Shown: one piece after another, positions 51,819 through 59,281 of the stretch
How the letters are laid out: each line of letters opens with the position of its first letter
How positions within the stretch are numbered: position 1 is the stretch's first letter
Source of the DNA: Blastococcus sp. CT_GayMR16
GTDB taxonomy: Bacteria > Actinomycetota > Actinomycetes > Mycobacteriales > Geodermatophilaceae
Assembly (NCBI RefSeq): GCF_004570875.1
Contig: NZ_SPQK01000012.1
Location: forward strand, 62,001 to 126,000
DNA: 64,000 nucleotides
Direction of reading: 5' to 3'
The notes under the pieces: generated by a model
Database searches by the model: none
Seen by the model: only the letters and a program-made list of their open reading frames with translations
Told to the model about the DNA's origin: nothing
Made by a program: the position numbers and the translations under genes

Positions 51819-53330
51819 ATGGACAGCGAGCCGGACCGGGCGCCCGAGGAGGGTGAACCCATCCGAGTGCTGCCCGAAGACCTGGCACCTGCCCTCACCG
51901 AGACCGAGCTCGTCGCCGACATCTGGGCAGCCGACGCCCGCGAAGCCCGCTACGTCGCCGAGCGCGCGGTGTCGATCGCCCACTTCGCCCGCCGCCGACG
52001 CCGTCAGCGGCTCGACGAGTTCGGTCCCCGTGGCAGTCCCGGTCTGGACAGCCGTCACCGGCAACCCGTCGCGCTCGCGGACTACTCGGAGACGCTCGTC
52101 GCCGAGCTGGCATTCATCCGCAGCTGTTCCGAGATCGAGGCGGAGTCACTGCTGGTCGAGTCTCTCGTCCTGGTGCACGAACTGCGCGGCACGTGGAGCG
52201 CCCTGTACGAGGGGAGGATCGACGTGCGCAAGATGCGGGCACTGGTCGACCTGCTCGGGCCGGCGACCCCCCAGGCCATCGCCGCGATCGAGGCCCAGGT
52301 CCTACCTGTTGCCGGGGACATCACCGTCGCCCAGCTCCGCATGCGCGTCCGCCGGGCACTGGTGCAGTTGGATTCCGCGGCTTTGGAGCAGCGCCGCGCC
52401 GAGGCGGCGAAGCGGGCCGACGTCTGCCATCAGCCCACCGGCGACGGGTTGAGCCGACTCATGATCGACCTGCCGGTGTGGAAGGCCGCCGCCTGTGTCG
52501 ACGTCGTCCGGCAGTACGCCGATCTGGCGCGCACGGCCGGCGACCGACGCCCCATCGGCGTGATCCGGGCCGAGGTCGCCGCCGACCTGATGCTGCGGCC
52601 GTGGGACCGCTCGCGCCCGGCGGTGACGGCCCGACTCGACATCCAGGTACCGCTGTCCGCGCTGCGTCCCGCCGAGTCCGGCAGACCCGCGCCCGCAGCG
52701 GAGGTGGCGGGCGAGATCGTGACCGCCGCGGAGTGCCGCGAAATCCTCCACCAGCTCGACATGCTCGGTGTCCAGGCAGCGCCGGTGGGCGGCTGCGTTC
52801 AGGTGGCGATCGGGAACTCGGTCACCGGGCAGCTCATCGCGGTCGCCACTCGCAACGAACTGCGCCGCGGATCCGGAAGCCGACGTCGCCGCCGCACGCG
52901 CCGCGGGACCGACGACCACCGGCCGAGCAGCGACACGAGCGACGACGGGCCCGGCCTGCGGCCACCCCCGCCGACCTCCGCCTACCGGCCGACCGCGCAC
53001 CAACGCCGCTTCATCCGTGCCCGTGACCGGTCCTGTCGGATGCCGGGCTGCCGACGGGCGCCGGGTCGCTGCGACATCGACCACGGCACCGCTCACGCCG
53101 ACGGTGGCCCGACCGACTGCTGGAACCTCTGCTGCCTCTGCCGCAGACACCACCGGATCAAGACCTTCGCCCGCGACTGGCACTTCCAGCTGCTCGCCGA
53201 CGGCCGGCTGATCGTCCGCACGCCGAGCGGGGTCGCCCGCATCACCCGGCCCCCGGGTTGGTGCGAGGACGTCGAGCCCGACCCGCCGTGGATCGACGAG
53301 GAGGCGCCACCGGACGTGCTCATCTGCTGA
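51819..53330 (+). CDS. DUF222/13E12 family HNH endonuclease-like protein
   Basis: 503 residues. The long helical N-terminal region (LVAELAFIRSCSEIEAESLL, YEGRIDVRKMRALVDLLG) is the DUF222/13E12 repeat domain. The C-terminal HNH finger reads RDRSCRMPGCRRAPGRCDID then HGTAHADGGPTDCWNLCCLC, RRHHR, with two CxxC pairs and the conserved His. This family is multicopy and transposon-like in actinobacteria, and its mobility mechanism is unresolved. No inverted or direct repeats were seen around it here. Confidence 0.88.
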   Translation: MDSEPDRAPEEGEPIRVLPEDLAPALTETELVADIWAADAREARYVAERAVSIAHFARRRRRQRLDEFGPRGSPGLDSRHRQPVALADYSETLVAELAFIRSCSEIEAESLLVESLVLVHELRGTWSALYEGRIDVRKMRALVDLLGPATPQAIAAIEAQVLPVAGDITVAQLRMRVRRALVQLDSAALEQRRAEAAKRADVCHQPTGDGLSRLMIDLPVWKAAACVDVVRQYADLARTAGDRRPIGVIRAEVAADLMLRPWDRSRPAVTARLDIQVPLSALRPAESGRPAPAAEVAGEIVTAAECREILHQLDMLGVQAAPVGGCVQVAIGNSVTGQLIAVATRNELRRGSGSRRRRRTRRGTDDHRPSSDTSDDGPGLRPPPPTSAYRPTAHQRRFIRARDRSCRMPGCRRAPGRCDIDHGTAHADGGPTDCWNLCCLCRRHHRIKTFARDWHFQLLADGRLIVRTPSGVARITRPPGWCEDVEPDPPWIDEEAPPDVLIC

Positions 53331-53412
53331 GCCGCTCGAGTGTCACCGTCGATCCACTGCCCGTCGCGAAGGGGCGTTGCCATCGCCGGGCATGGCGAGG
53401 ACGGTGAGGTGT

Positions 53413-53437
53413 GCGGCGGTGCCGCCGGGGCGTCGCC
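53413..53437 (+). promoter_or_regulatory. Conserved leader block, copy 2
   Basis: The second copy of the 25-base leader element (24/25 identical to 34845-34869), followed by the same gagaggagtggtggc immediately before the ATG of the second 206-residue paralogue. Confidence 0.5.
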
Positions 53438-53459
53438 AGCACACGAGAGGAGTGGTGGC

Positions 53460-54080
53460 ATGTACGCCCGTTCCACCACCGTTCGAGGAACCCCCGAGGC
53501 CATGGACGAGGGGATCGCCTATGTCCGCGACAAGGTCATGCCTGCCGTAGGCCAGATGGAGGGCTGCGTCGGCCTGTCGATGCTCGCCGACCGCGACTCC
53601 GGCCGCTGCATCGTCACGACCTCGTGGGCCGACGCCGACTCGATGAAGGCCAGCGCCGGCGGCGTCATGGCCATGCGCGAGCGTGCCGCGGAGATCATGG
53701 GCGGCCCGGCCGAAGTCCAGGAGTGGGAGGTCGCTGTCATGCACCGCATGCACACCGCCCACCACGGTGCCTGCGCCCGGGTGATCTGGAACGACGGCGA
53801 CCCCGCCGACGCCGACCGGATGATCGACAGCTTCCGGATGACCATCCTGCCCCAGCTCGAGGACCTGCCGGGCTGCTGCAGCGTCAGCGTCATGCTCGAC
53901 CACAGCAGCGGCCGCGCCGTCGTCACCACGACCTACGACAGCCCCCAGGACATGGCCGGCGCCAAGGACAGGGCCATCCAGATGCGCGAGGAGTTCGTGC
54001 GCCAGTTGAACCGAACGGTCACCGACGTGGCCGAGTTCGAGCTGGTCCTCGCACACCTGCGGGTGCCCGAGACGGTCTGA
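53460..54080 (+). CDS. Tandem ABM-like protein, paralogue 2
   Basis: 206 residues, the same length as the copy at 34894-35514 and with the same start (MYARSTTVRG) and end (LVLAHLRVPETV). Both halves of the internal duplication are readable: IAYVRDKVMPAVGQMEGCVG with LSMLADRDSGRCIVTTSWAD, and IDSFRMTILPQLEDLPGCCS with MLDHSSGRAVVTTTYDSPQD. Charged positions differ between copies, suggesting diverged binding. The conserved leader upstream points to shared control. Confidence 0.75.
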   Translation: MYARSTTVRGTPEAMDEGIAYVRDKVMPAVGQMEGCVGLSMLADRDSGRCIVTTSWADADSMKASAGGVMAMRERAAEIMGGPAEVQEWEVAVMHRMHTAHHGACARVIWNDGDPADADRMIDSFRMTILPQLEDLPGCCSVSVMLDHSSGRAVVTTTYDSPQDMAGAKDRAIQMREEFVRQLNRTVTDVAEFELVLAHLRVPETV

Positions 54081-54204
54081 CACGCCGCGAGGCATGGTCG
54101 GCCGGGCGGCCTTCGGTGGCCGCCCGGCCACCGGGGGCGACGGTCGGGCAGCCAAGTGTGCTCCGGCAGAGCATTCTTGGTCCGACCTTCCTCCCGGCTC
54201 ATGG

Positions 54205-55476
54205 ATGGACGCTGTGACCACGGCTGAACCGAACGCGGAAGCGCCGAAGCGAGGCCGTCACGCCAAGCGTGACGACACGGACGACCAGCCCGTCGACGAG
54301 AGCCGGGACGACGAGAAGTCGCCGGACGAGGACACCGCCGAGGAACCGCGCGAGAAGAGTCCCGAAGCCGAGGCCAGCGACGTGAGCCCCGACGCGGAGG
54401 CGCGCGACGGGGACTCCGGCGGTGCGGACCCGCACGACGACGAGAGCGCCGCCGACGAGAAACCAACGGACGAGAAGCAGGCCGGGGCCGCGCGCGAGCA
54501 CAAGCCCTCCGCCGCGACGGCCGTCTCCGCACAGCCCCGCGAGGAGCAACCGGCCGAGCCGACGAGGAAGCGCTCCGGGCATGCGATCGCGCACCACCCG
54601 GCGGGCCCCTCACTGCTCACCGCCGCCGCGCTGGTGATCGCGCTGGCCCTCGTCCCCCTCCTCTTCGACCAGTTGCGCTTCGAGGTCGCCTCCCGCGCCG
54701 CGGACGCCGCCCGCAGCGCGGCCGCCCCCTGGCCGGCCGTGAGCGAGCCGTGGTTCTGGCCCGGCTGGGTGGCGACGGCGGCCGCGATCATCGGACTGGT
54801 CGTCCTCGTGGTCGCGGCGATCGGGATCAGGCTGCCCGATGTCGCCGTCCTCGTGACCGCCGTCGTCCTCGCGGCCGCGACGGCACGCGCGGCGTGGGCG
54901 ACGTTCGGCGTCCTCAACGCCGGACTGTGGGAGCTCATCCCCGTCTGCATCGTGTGCGTGATCGCCTTCGCCGCCGCCGTCACGGCGGCCTTCCGGTGGC
55001 GTTCACCCGACAAGGACGACTCAGGCACCGGCGCCGGCGAGGTCGCGGGCGTGACGATCGGCGCCTGGCTGCTCGTCGTCCTCCTGCTCCTCGGCGGCTC
55101 GGCGATCGCCAGCAGCGCGGAGACGCACGCCTTCGGCAACGTCACCTCACCCCCGCAGGACCTGGCGGGCCTGCTCAGCGTGCGCGCCGCGGACGCCCCG
55201 GAGCTCGACGACCTCCGCGGGTCGTGGGTGCCTCAGGTCGCCGCCGCCCAGGTCGACGACGACGCCGGCGCGTCCGCCTACGCCGTCGTCCACCACGACT
55301 GGACGACCCGGTTCCCGACCGTCCTCGCCCGTGGGGACGACGTCGGCGCCGACGACCTCGACGACACGTGGTGGCTGAGCCTGGTCGCACAGCCGGTCGG
55401 CTCCGAGGCCGAGGCGGCCGCGTGGTGCGCCACGAACAGCGTGCCGAACTGCACTCCGCGGCTGATCGGCGACTGA
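54205..55476 (+). CDS. Membrane protein with long acidic N-terminal tail
   Basis: 423 residues from ATG 54205; other ATG or GTG starts lie within 10 codons. Residues 1-130 are strongly acidic, Glu/Asp/Lys/Pro rich and surely disordered. Five membrane helices follow (e.g. SLLTAAALVIALALVPLLFD, GWVATAAAIIGLVVLVVAAI, VAVLVTAVVLAAATARAAWA, AWLLVVLLLLGGSAIASSAE). The C-terminal 90 residues are soluble with a Cys pair. No family recognised. Confidence 0.75.
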   Translation: MDAVTTAEPNAEAPKRGRHAKRDDTDDQPVDESRDDEKSPDEDTAEEPREKSPEAEASDVSPDAEARDGDSGGADPHDDESAADEKPTDEKQAGAAREHKPSAATAVSAQPREEQPAEPTRKRSGHAIAHHPAGPSLLTAAALVIALALVPLLFDQLRFEVASRAADAARSAAAPWPAVSEPWFWPGWVATAAAIIGLVVLVVAAIGIRLPDVAVLVTAVVLAAATARAAWATFGVLNAGLWELIPVCIVCVIAFAAAVTAAFRWRSPDKDDSGTGAGEVAGVTIGAWLLVVLLLLGGSAIASSAETHAFGNVTSPPQDLAGLLSVRAADAPELDDLRGSWVPQVAAAQVDDDAGASAYAVVHHDWTTRFPTVLARGDDVGADDLDDTWWLSLVAQPVGSEAEAAAWCATNSVPNCTPRLIGD

Positions 55477-55480
55477 CGAG

Positions 55481-56236
55481 CTACTGAGCCGACCTTCGCA
55501 TCGACCACATCTGGGCCGGCCGCTCGAACTGGGTCGCGACCTCCCAGCTCACGGCGCCGTTGACGACCTCCTTGCGGAAGTTGCCCACCGCCGCCCGCGC
55601 CAGGTCCGGGTCCGCCGCCACCCGCGTCGCCAGCTCCAGGGCCCGCTCCTCCACGGCGGCGTCGTCCACCGACTCCCACGCCAGTCCGAGCTCCGCGGCC
55701 CGGACGCCGTTGATCTCCTCGCCGAACAGCGCCATCGCGGCCGCCGCCTCCCGGCCGATCAGCCGCGACAGGATGACGAAGTGCCCGCCGCCCGGGTGCA
55801 GCCCGCGCTTGAGGAATCCGCAGATCAGCCGCGCGTCGCTGGCCACGATCCGCAGGTCGGTCGCGAGCAGCATGTTCATTCCTGCGCCCACCGCCGAGCC
55901 ACGCACCGCCGCGACAGTCGGCACGCGCACCTGGCCCAGCCGGTAGAAGGAGTCGTAGATCTTGCCCATGCCCTCGTAGGCGTCCGGCGCCGCCGGGTCC
56001 TTGCCGGCCGAGGTCAGGGTCGCGATGTCCCCGCCCGCGCAGAACGACTTGCCGACCGCCTTGATGACCAGCGCGCCGACGTCGGCCCGCCCGTCCACCT
56101 CGTCGAAGGTCGCGATCAGCTCATCGGCCATCGCCGGCGTCAGCGCGTTGCGGCGGTCGGGCGCGTTCAGCGTCACCACCGCGACCCCGCCGTCGACCTC
56201 GAGCAGGACCTCACCGGAGTCGGAAGTCACGGGCAC
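55481..56236 (-). CDS. Enoyl-CoA hydratase/isomerase family protein
   Basis: 251 residues, GTG start. The crotonase oxyanion-hole segments are FCAGGDIATL and GSAVGAGMNMLLATDLRI, followed by GFLKRGLHPGGGHF; the second catalytic Glu is not certain. It is followed upstream on the same strand by two acyl-CoA dehydrogenase genes, so a beta-oxidation-like degradation operon is likely. Substrate chain unknown. Confidence 0.85.
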   Translation of the reverse strand: MPVTSDSGEVLLEVDGGVAVVTLNAPDRRNALTPAMADELIATFDEVDGRADVGALVIKAVGKSFCAGGDIATLTSAGKDPAAPDAYEGMGKIYDSFYRLGQVRVPTVAAVRGSAVGAGMNMLLATDLRIVASDARLICGFLKRGLHPGGGHFVILSRLIGREAAAAMALFGEEINGVRAAELGLAWESVDDAAVEERALELATRVAADPDLARAAVGNFRKEVVNGAVSWEVATQFERPAQMWSMRRSAQ

Positions 56237-56257
56237 ACCTTTCGAAGAGACGTTCGG

Positions 56258-57319
56258 TCAGACGATGCGGGTCAGCGCCGGCCAGAGGCCGTCCGGGCCG
56301 TCGGCCAGCACCCCCGCGCCGAGCACCCGCGACCATGCCAGCTCGCTGCCGGCCTCGTCGCGCCAGGACCACAGCCGCTTGGTCAGGTGATGCAGCTTGT
56401 GCTCCTGGGTGAACCCGATCGCGCCGTGCACCTGGTGGGCCAGCCGCGCCACGACCTCGACCGCCGCCCCCGCCCGCACCTTCGCGGCCGCGGCGGCCAG
56501 CACCACGTTCTCGTCGCGCTCCACCGCCTGGACGGCGGCATCGGTCAGCGCCGTCACCGCGGTCACCTCACCCGACATCTCGGCGAGCTCCATCTGGATC
56601 GCCTGGAACTTGCCCAGCGGCCGGCCGAACTGCACCCGCTCCCCCGCGTACTGCACCGTCCACGCCAGCACCTGCTCCAGCGCCGCGGCCAGCTGCACCG
56701 CCCGTGTCAGCGCGTACCGGGCCTTCAGCTCCTCGAGCTGCGCCGAGTTCAGCAACGCCCCGGACGCAGCGACGTCGTCCAGCACCAGCGAACCGCGGGG
56801 CTCCCCAGCGAGGTTCACCGCGGACGTCGCCTCGATCCCGGAGACGTCGATCAGGCCCAGCACGGGGCCTGCCGCACCGGCAGCGAGGACGACGAGGTGC
56901 CGGGCCGCGCCGCTCCACGCGACATCGGTGACCGTCCCACTCAGGGTGAACCGGCCGGGCCCGTCGCCGTCGTCCGACGCATGGGCGGTCACGGCCGGAC
57001 CCAGGGCGAACGTGAGCGGCTCGTCGACCGGCGGCAGCGTCAGGTCCGCGGCCACGACCGCCGGACCGGCCACCAGCAGCTGCTCGGCCACCGGCACTGC
57101 GGCGGCACCGGCGGCCAGCGTGCGCACGATCGCGACCGCGTCGGCCAACTCGCCGCCCGAGCCCCCCGACGATTCGGGCAGGCCCACGCCCGTCAGTCCG
57201 GCGGACGCCAGGGCCGACCACAGCCCGGCGTCCCACCGCCGCTCCGCGGTCAGCGCGAAGGGCTCGAAGCCGGTGAGGATGTCGCGGACGGTCTCGACGA
57301 CCAGGTCCTGATCGCTCAT
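56258..57319 (-). CDS. Acyl-CoA dehydrogenase family protein, short type
   Basis: 353 residues from ATG 57319, overlapping the stop of the next dehydrogenase gene (ATGA). The N-terminal helical domain (LWSALASAGLTGVGLPESSG GG-type loop) and C-terminal helices (YAGERVQFGRPLGKFQAIQM, HQVHGAIGFTQEHKLHHLTK) match acyl-CoA dehydrogenases. A catalytic Glu is not evident, as in the partner subunits of two-gene (heteromeric) dehydrogenases of steroid side-chain degradation. The coupled larger gene would supply it. Confidence 0.82.
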   Translation of the reverse strand: MSDQDLVVETVRDILTGFEPFALTAERRWDAGLWSALASAGLTGVGLPESSGGSGGELADAVAIVRTLAAGAAAVPVAEQLLVAGPAVVAADLTLPPVDEPLTFALGPAVTAHASDDGDGPGRFTLSGTVTDVAWSGAARHLVVLAAGAAGPVLGLIDVSGIEATSAVNLAGEPRGSLVLDDVAASGALLNSAQLEELKARYALTRAVQLAAALEQVLAWTVQYAGERVQFGRPLGKFQAIQMELAEMSGEVTAVTALTDAAVQAVERDENVVLAAAAAKVRAGAAVEVVARLAHQVHGAIGFTQEHKLHHLTKRLWSWRDEAGSELAWSRVLGAGVLADGPDGLWPALTRIV

Positions 57320-58479
57320 CGCAGCCCCAGCCCGCGCGCCACGATCCCGCGAAGGATCTCGTTGGTGCCGCCGCGCAGCGTGTAGCCCGGCGCGTGCAGT
57401 TGCGCCTCGGCCAGCGCCCGGCCGAGCGGATCGGGCGAGTCCAGGGACGGCGTCACGTCGACCACCCGCCGGATCTCGTCGATCACGTCGCCCTCGAACG
57501 TCGTCCCCACGTCCTTCACCAGGGCGGCGGGGATGTTCGGCAGCTCCCCCCGGTCCAGCGCCGCGGCGATCCGCAGCGACATCTGCCGCAGCGCGAGGAT
57601 GCTCGCCGACAGCCGGCCCAGCGTCGCCACCGCCGCCGGATCGTCGGCCGCCGCCACCCGTCGAGCGAACTCGGCGACAAGTGGATATGTCGACAAGAAG
57701 CGTTCCGGCCCCGACCGCTCGAAGGCCAGTTCGGCGGTCACCTGGTGCCAGCCGTTGCCCTCCTCGCCGAGCAGCATGTCGCCGGGGACGACGACGTCCT
57801 CGAACACCATCTCGTTGAAGTGGTGGCCGCCGTCGAGGATGCGGATCGGGTTGATCGTGATGCCCGGCAGCGACAGGTCGATGAGCAGCTGTGACATGCC
57901 GGCGTGCCGGTTGGCCGTGTCCTGGGGCGAGGTGCGCACGAGGGTGATCGCGTAGTGCGAGTGGTGCGCGTTCGACGTCCAGACCTTGGCGCCGTTGACC
58001 ACCCAGTCGCCGCCGCCGTTCCGGGTAGCCTTCGTGCGGATCGAGGCGAGGTCGGAACCGGAGTCGGGCTCGCTCATCCCGATCACGAAGTAGCACTCGC
58101 CCGCGGCGATCCGCGGCAGGAGCTCCTGGCGCTGCTGCTCGGTGCCGTAGGTGAGCAGGTTCGGCCCCGACTGGCGGTCGGCGATCCAGTGCGCGGCCAC
58201 CGGGGCGCCGGCGGCCAGCAGCTCCTCGGTGACGGCGTACCGCTCCATCGCCGAACGCTCGTGCCCGCCGTACTTCTTCGGCCAGGTCATCCCGAGCCAG
58301 CCGCGCTCGCCGAGCTTGCGGGAGAACGCCGGATCGACGCCGGAGAGCCAGGTGTCCACGTGGGTGGTGAACGAGCCGGCGGCAAGCTCCGCGGCGAGGA
58401 ACTCGCGGACCTCCGCCCGGACCTGCTCGGCCGCCTCGGACCGCGGCGCGGGCGCCAGCGTCAACGAGTTGGTGCTCAT
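57316..58479 (-). CDS. Acyl-CoA dehydrogenase family protein
   Basis: 387 residues from ATG 58479 with GAAGG close upstream. The conserved sequences FVIGMSEPDSGSDLASIRTK (FAD/substrate), WVVNGAKVWTSNAHHS, ILDGGHHFNEMVFEDVVVPG and the C-terminal YTLRGGTNEILRGIVARGLG are complete. It oxidises an acyl-CoA to the enoyl-CoA. Coupled to the second dehydrogenase-like subunit and to the hydratase, which suggests a heteromeric FadE-type enzyme. Confidence 0.88.
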   Translation of the reverse strand: MSTNSLTLAPAPRSEAAEQVRAEVREFLAAELAAGSFTTHVDTWLSGVDPAFSRKLGERGWLGMTWPKKYGGHERSAMERYAVTEELLAAGAPVAAHWIADRQSGPNLLTYGTEQQRQELLPRIAAGECYFVIGMSEPDSGSDLASIRTKATRNGGGDWVVNGAKVWTSNAHHSHYAITLVRTSPQDTANRHAGMSQLLIDLSLPGITINPIRILDGGHHFNEMVFEDVVVPGDMLLGEEGNGWHQVTAELAFERSGPERFLSTYPLVAEFARRVAAADDPAAVATLGRLSASILALRQMSLRIAAALDRGELPNIPAALVKDVGTTFEGDVIDEIRRVVDVTPSLDSPDPLGRALAEAQLHAPGYTLRGGTNEILRGIVARGLGLR

Positions 58480-58522
58480 CCTTCGGAGGGTGCCAGACGA
58501 CGGGACCGACGGCCCCCGCAGG

Positions 58523-58822
58523 TCAGGGTTGGGAGTCCTCGTCCTCCGGGGTGCCACGGGTCAGTTGCCGCAGCTCGCTGACGACGTCGTTCGCGACCGA
58601 GCCCAGCGAGTTCAGCGCTCCCGTCACCAACCGACGAACGCCGGTCATGTCCAGCCCGAGCCCCGCTCCGATCCCCGCGGCGACGTCGAGCCCCCGCAGC
58701 TCGCCCTCCGACGGGCCGCGTTCGGCCAGGTCGGGCGACCAGCGCATCGCGTCACCGGACATCGACCAGTCACCCGTCGCACCGTCGATCGCCTCGGCGA
58801 CCCGGTTCACCGCATCGGCCAC
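58523..58822 (-). CDS. Small hypothetical protein, 99 residues
   Basis: GTG at 58822 preceded by GGAGGAG. It begins ADAVNRVAEAIDGATGDWSM and continues with helical AAGIGAGLGLDMTGVRRLVT and VANDVVSELRQLTRG, ending in an acidic tail PEDEDSQP. No motif known. It is 11 bases after the DUF4440 gene on the same strand and probably cotranscribed with it. Confidence 0.6.
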   Translation of the reverse strand: MADAVNRVAEAIDGATGDWSMSGDAMRWSPDLAERGPSEGELRGLDVAAGIGAGLGLDMTGVRRLVTGALNSLGSVANDVVSELRQLTRGTPEDEDSQP

Positions 58823-58833
58823 GACTCCTCCGG

Positions 58834-59220
58834 TCAGCCCGCGTCGGAGTTCCACATGTCGGTCGCGAACCGCCACGCCCCGTCGGGCCGGCGGCGGAAG
58901 ACGACCAGGTACTTGCCGCTGTCGAGCAGCGTCTCGCCCGACCGCCGGCCGTAGCGCCCCTCCTCGATCGCGACGTCCCCGTACTCGGCGCGGTGCACCG
59001 TCTCGAGGACCCCGCCGTCGGAACCCCCGTCGATCCGCCGCTGCCAGAAGTCGCGGACGGCGTCCTCGCCGGTGATCACCGGCGCACCGGGGGGCAGCAG
59101 CCGCGCCCCGGGCTCGTACAGCGCGGCGGCGAGTGTGGCGTCGCCCCGCTCGAGGGCGCGCACCAGGGTCGCCTTCAGCTCGTCGATGGTGCTCGCGGCG
59201 ATCGTGTCGGTCTCGGCCAT
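58834..59220 (-). CDS. DUF4440/SnoaL-like NTF2-fold protein
   Basis: 128 residues. The typical helical start (IDELKATLVRALERGDATLA), LYEPGARLLPPGAPVITGED, FWQRRIDGG and the beta strands YGDVAIEEGRYGRR, SGKYLVVFRRRPDGAWRFAT match the SgcJ/EcaC-like NTF2 fold, used for small-molecule binding or isomerisation. It is divergent from nothing close; it follows the RsbP-like gene after 61 bases on the same strand. Substrate unknown. Confidence 0.8.
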   Translation of the reverse strand: MAETDTIAASTIDELKATLVRALERGDATLAAALYEPGARLLPPGAPVITGEDAVRDFWQRRIDGGSDGGVLETVHRAEYGDVAIEEGRYGRRSGETLLDSGKYLVVFRRRPDGAWRFATDMWNSDAG

Positions 59221-59281
59221 CCCGGCCCCCTCGGTCCGGGTCCAGGGTCGCGAGGCGCTCCCCGCCGGTCAAGCCCTCCGG

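Noticed and set aside
51819-53330. DUF222/HNH gene as an insertion element or intein
   Set aside because: No flanking repeats and no interrupted host gene.
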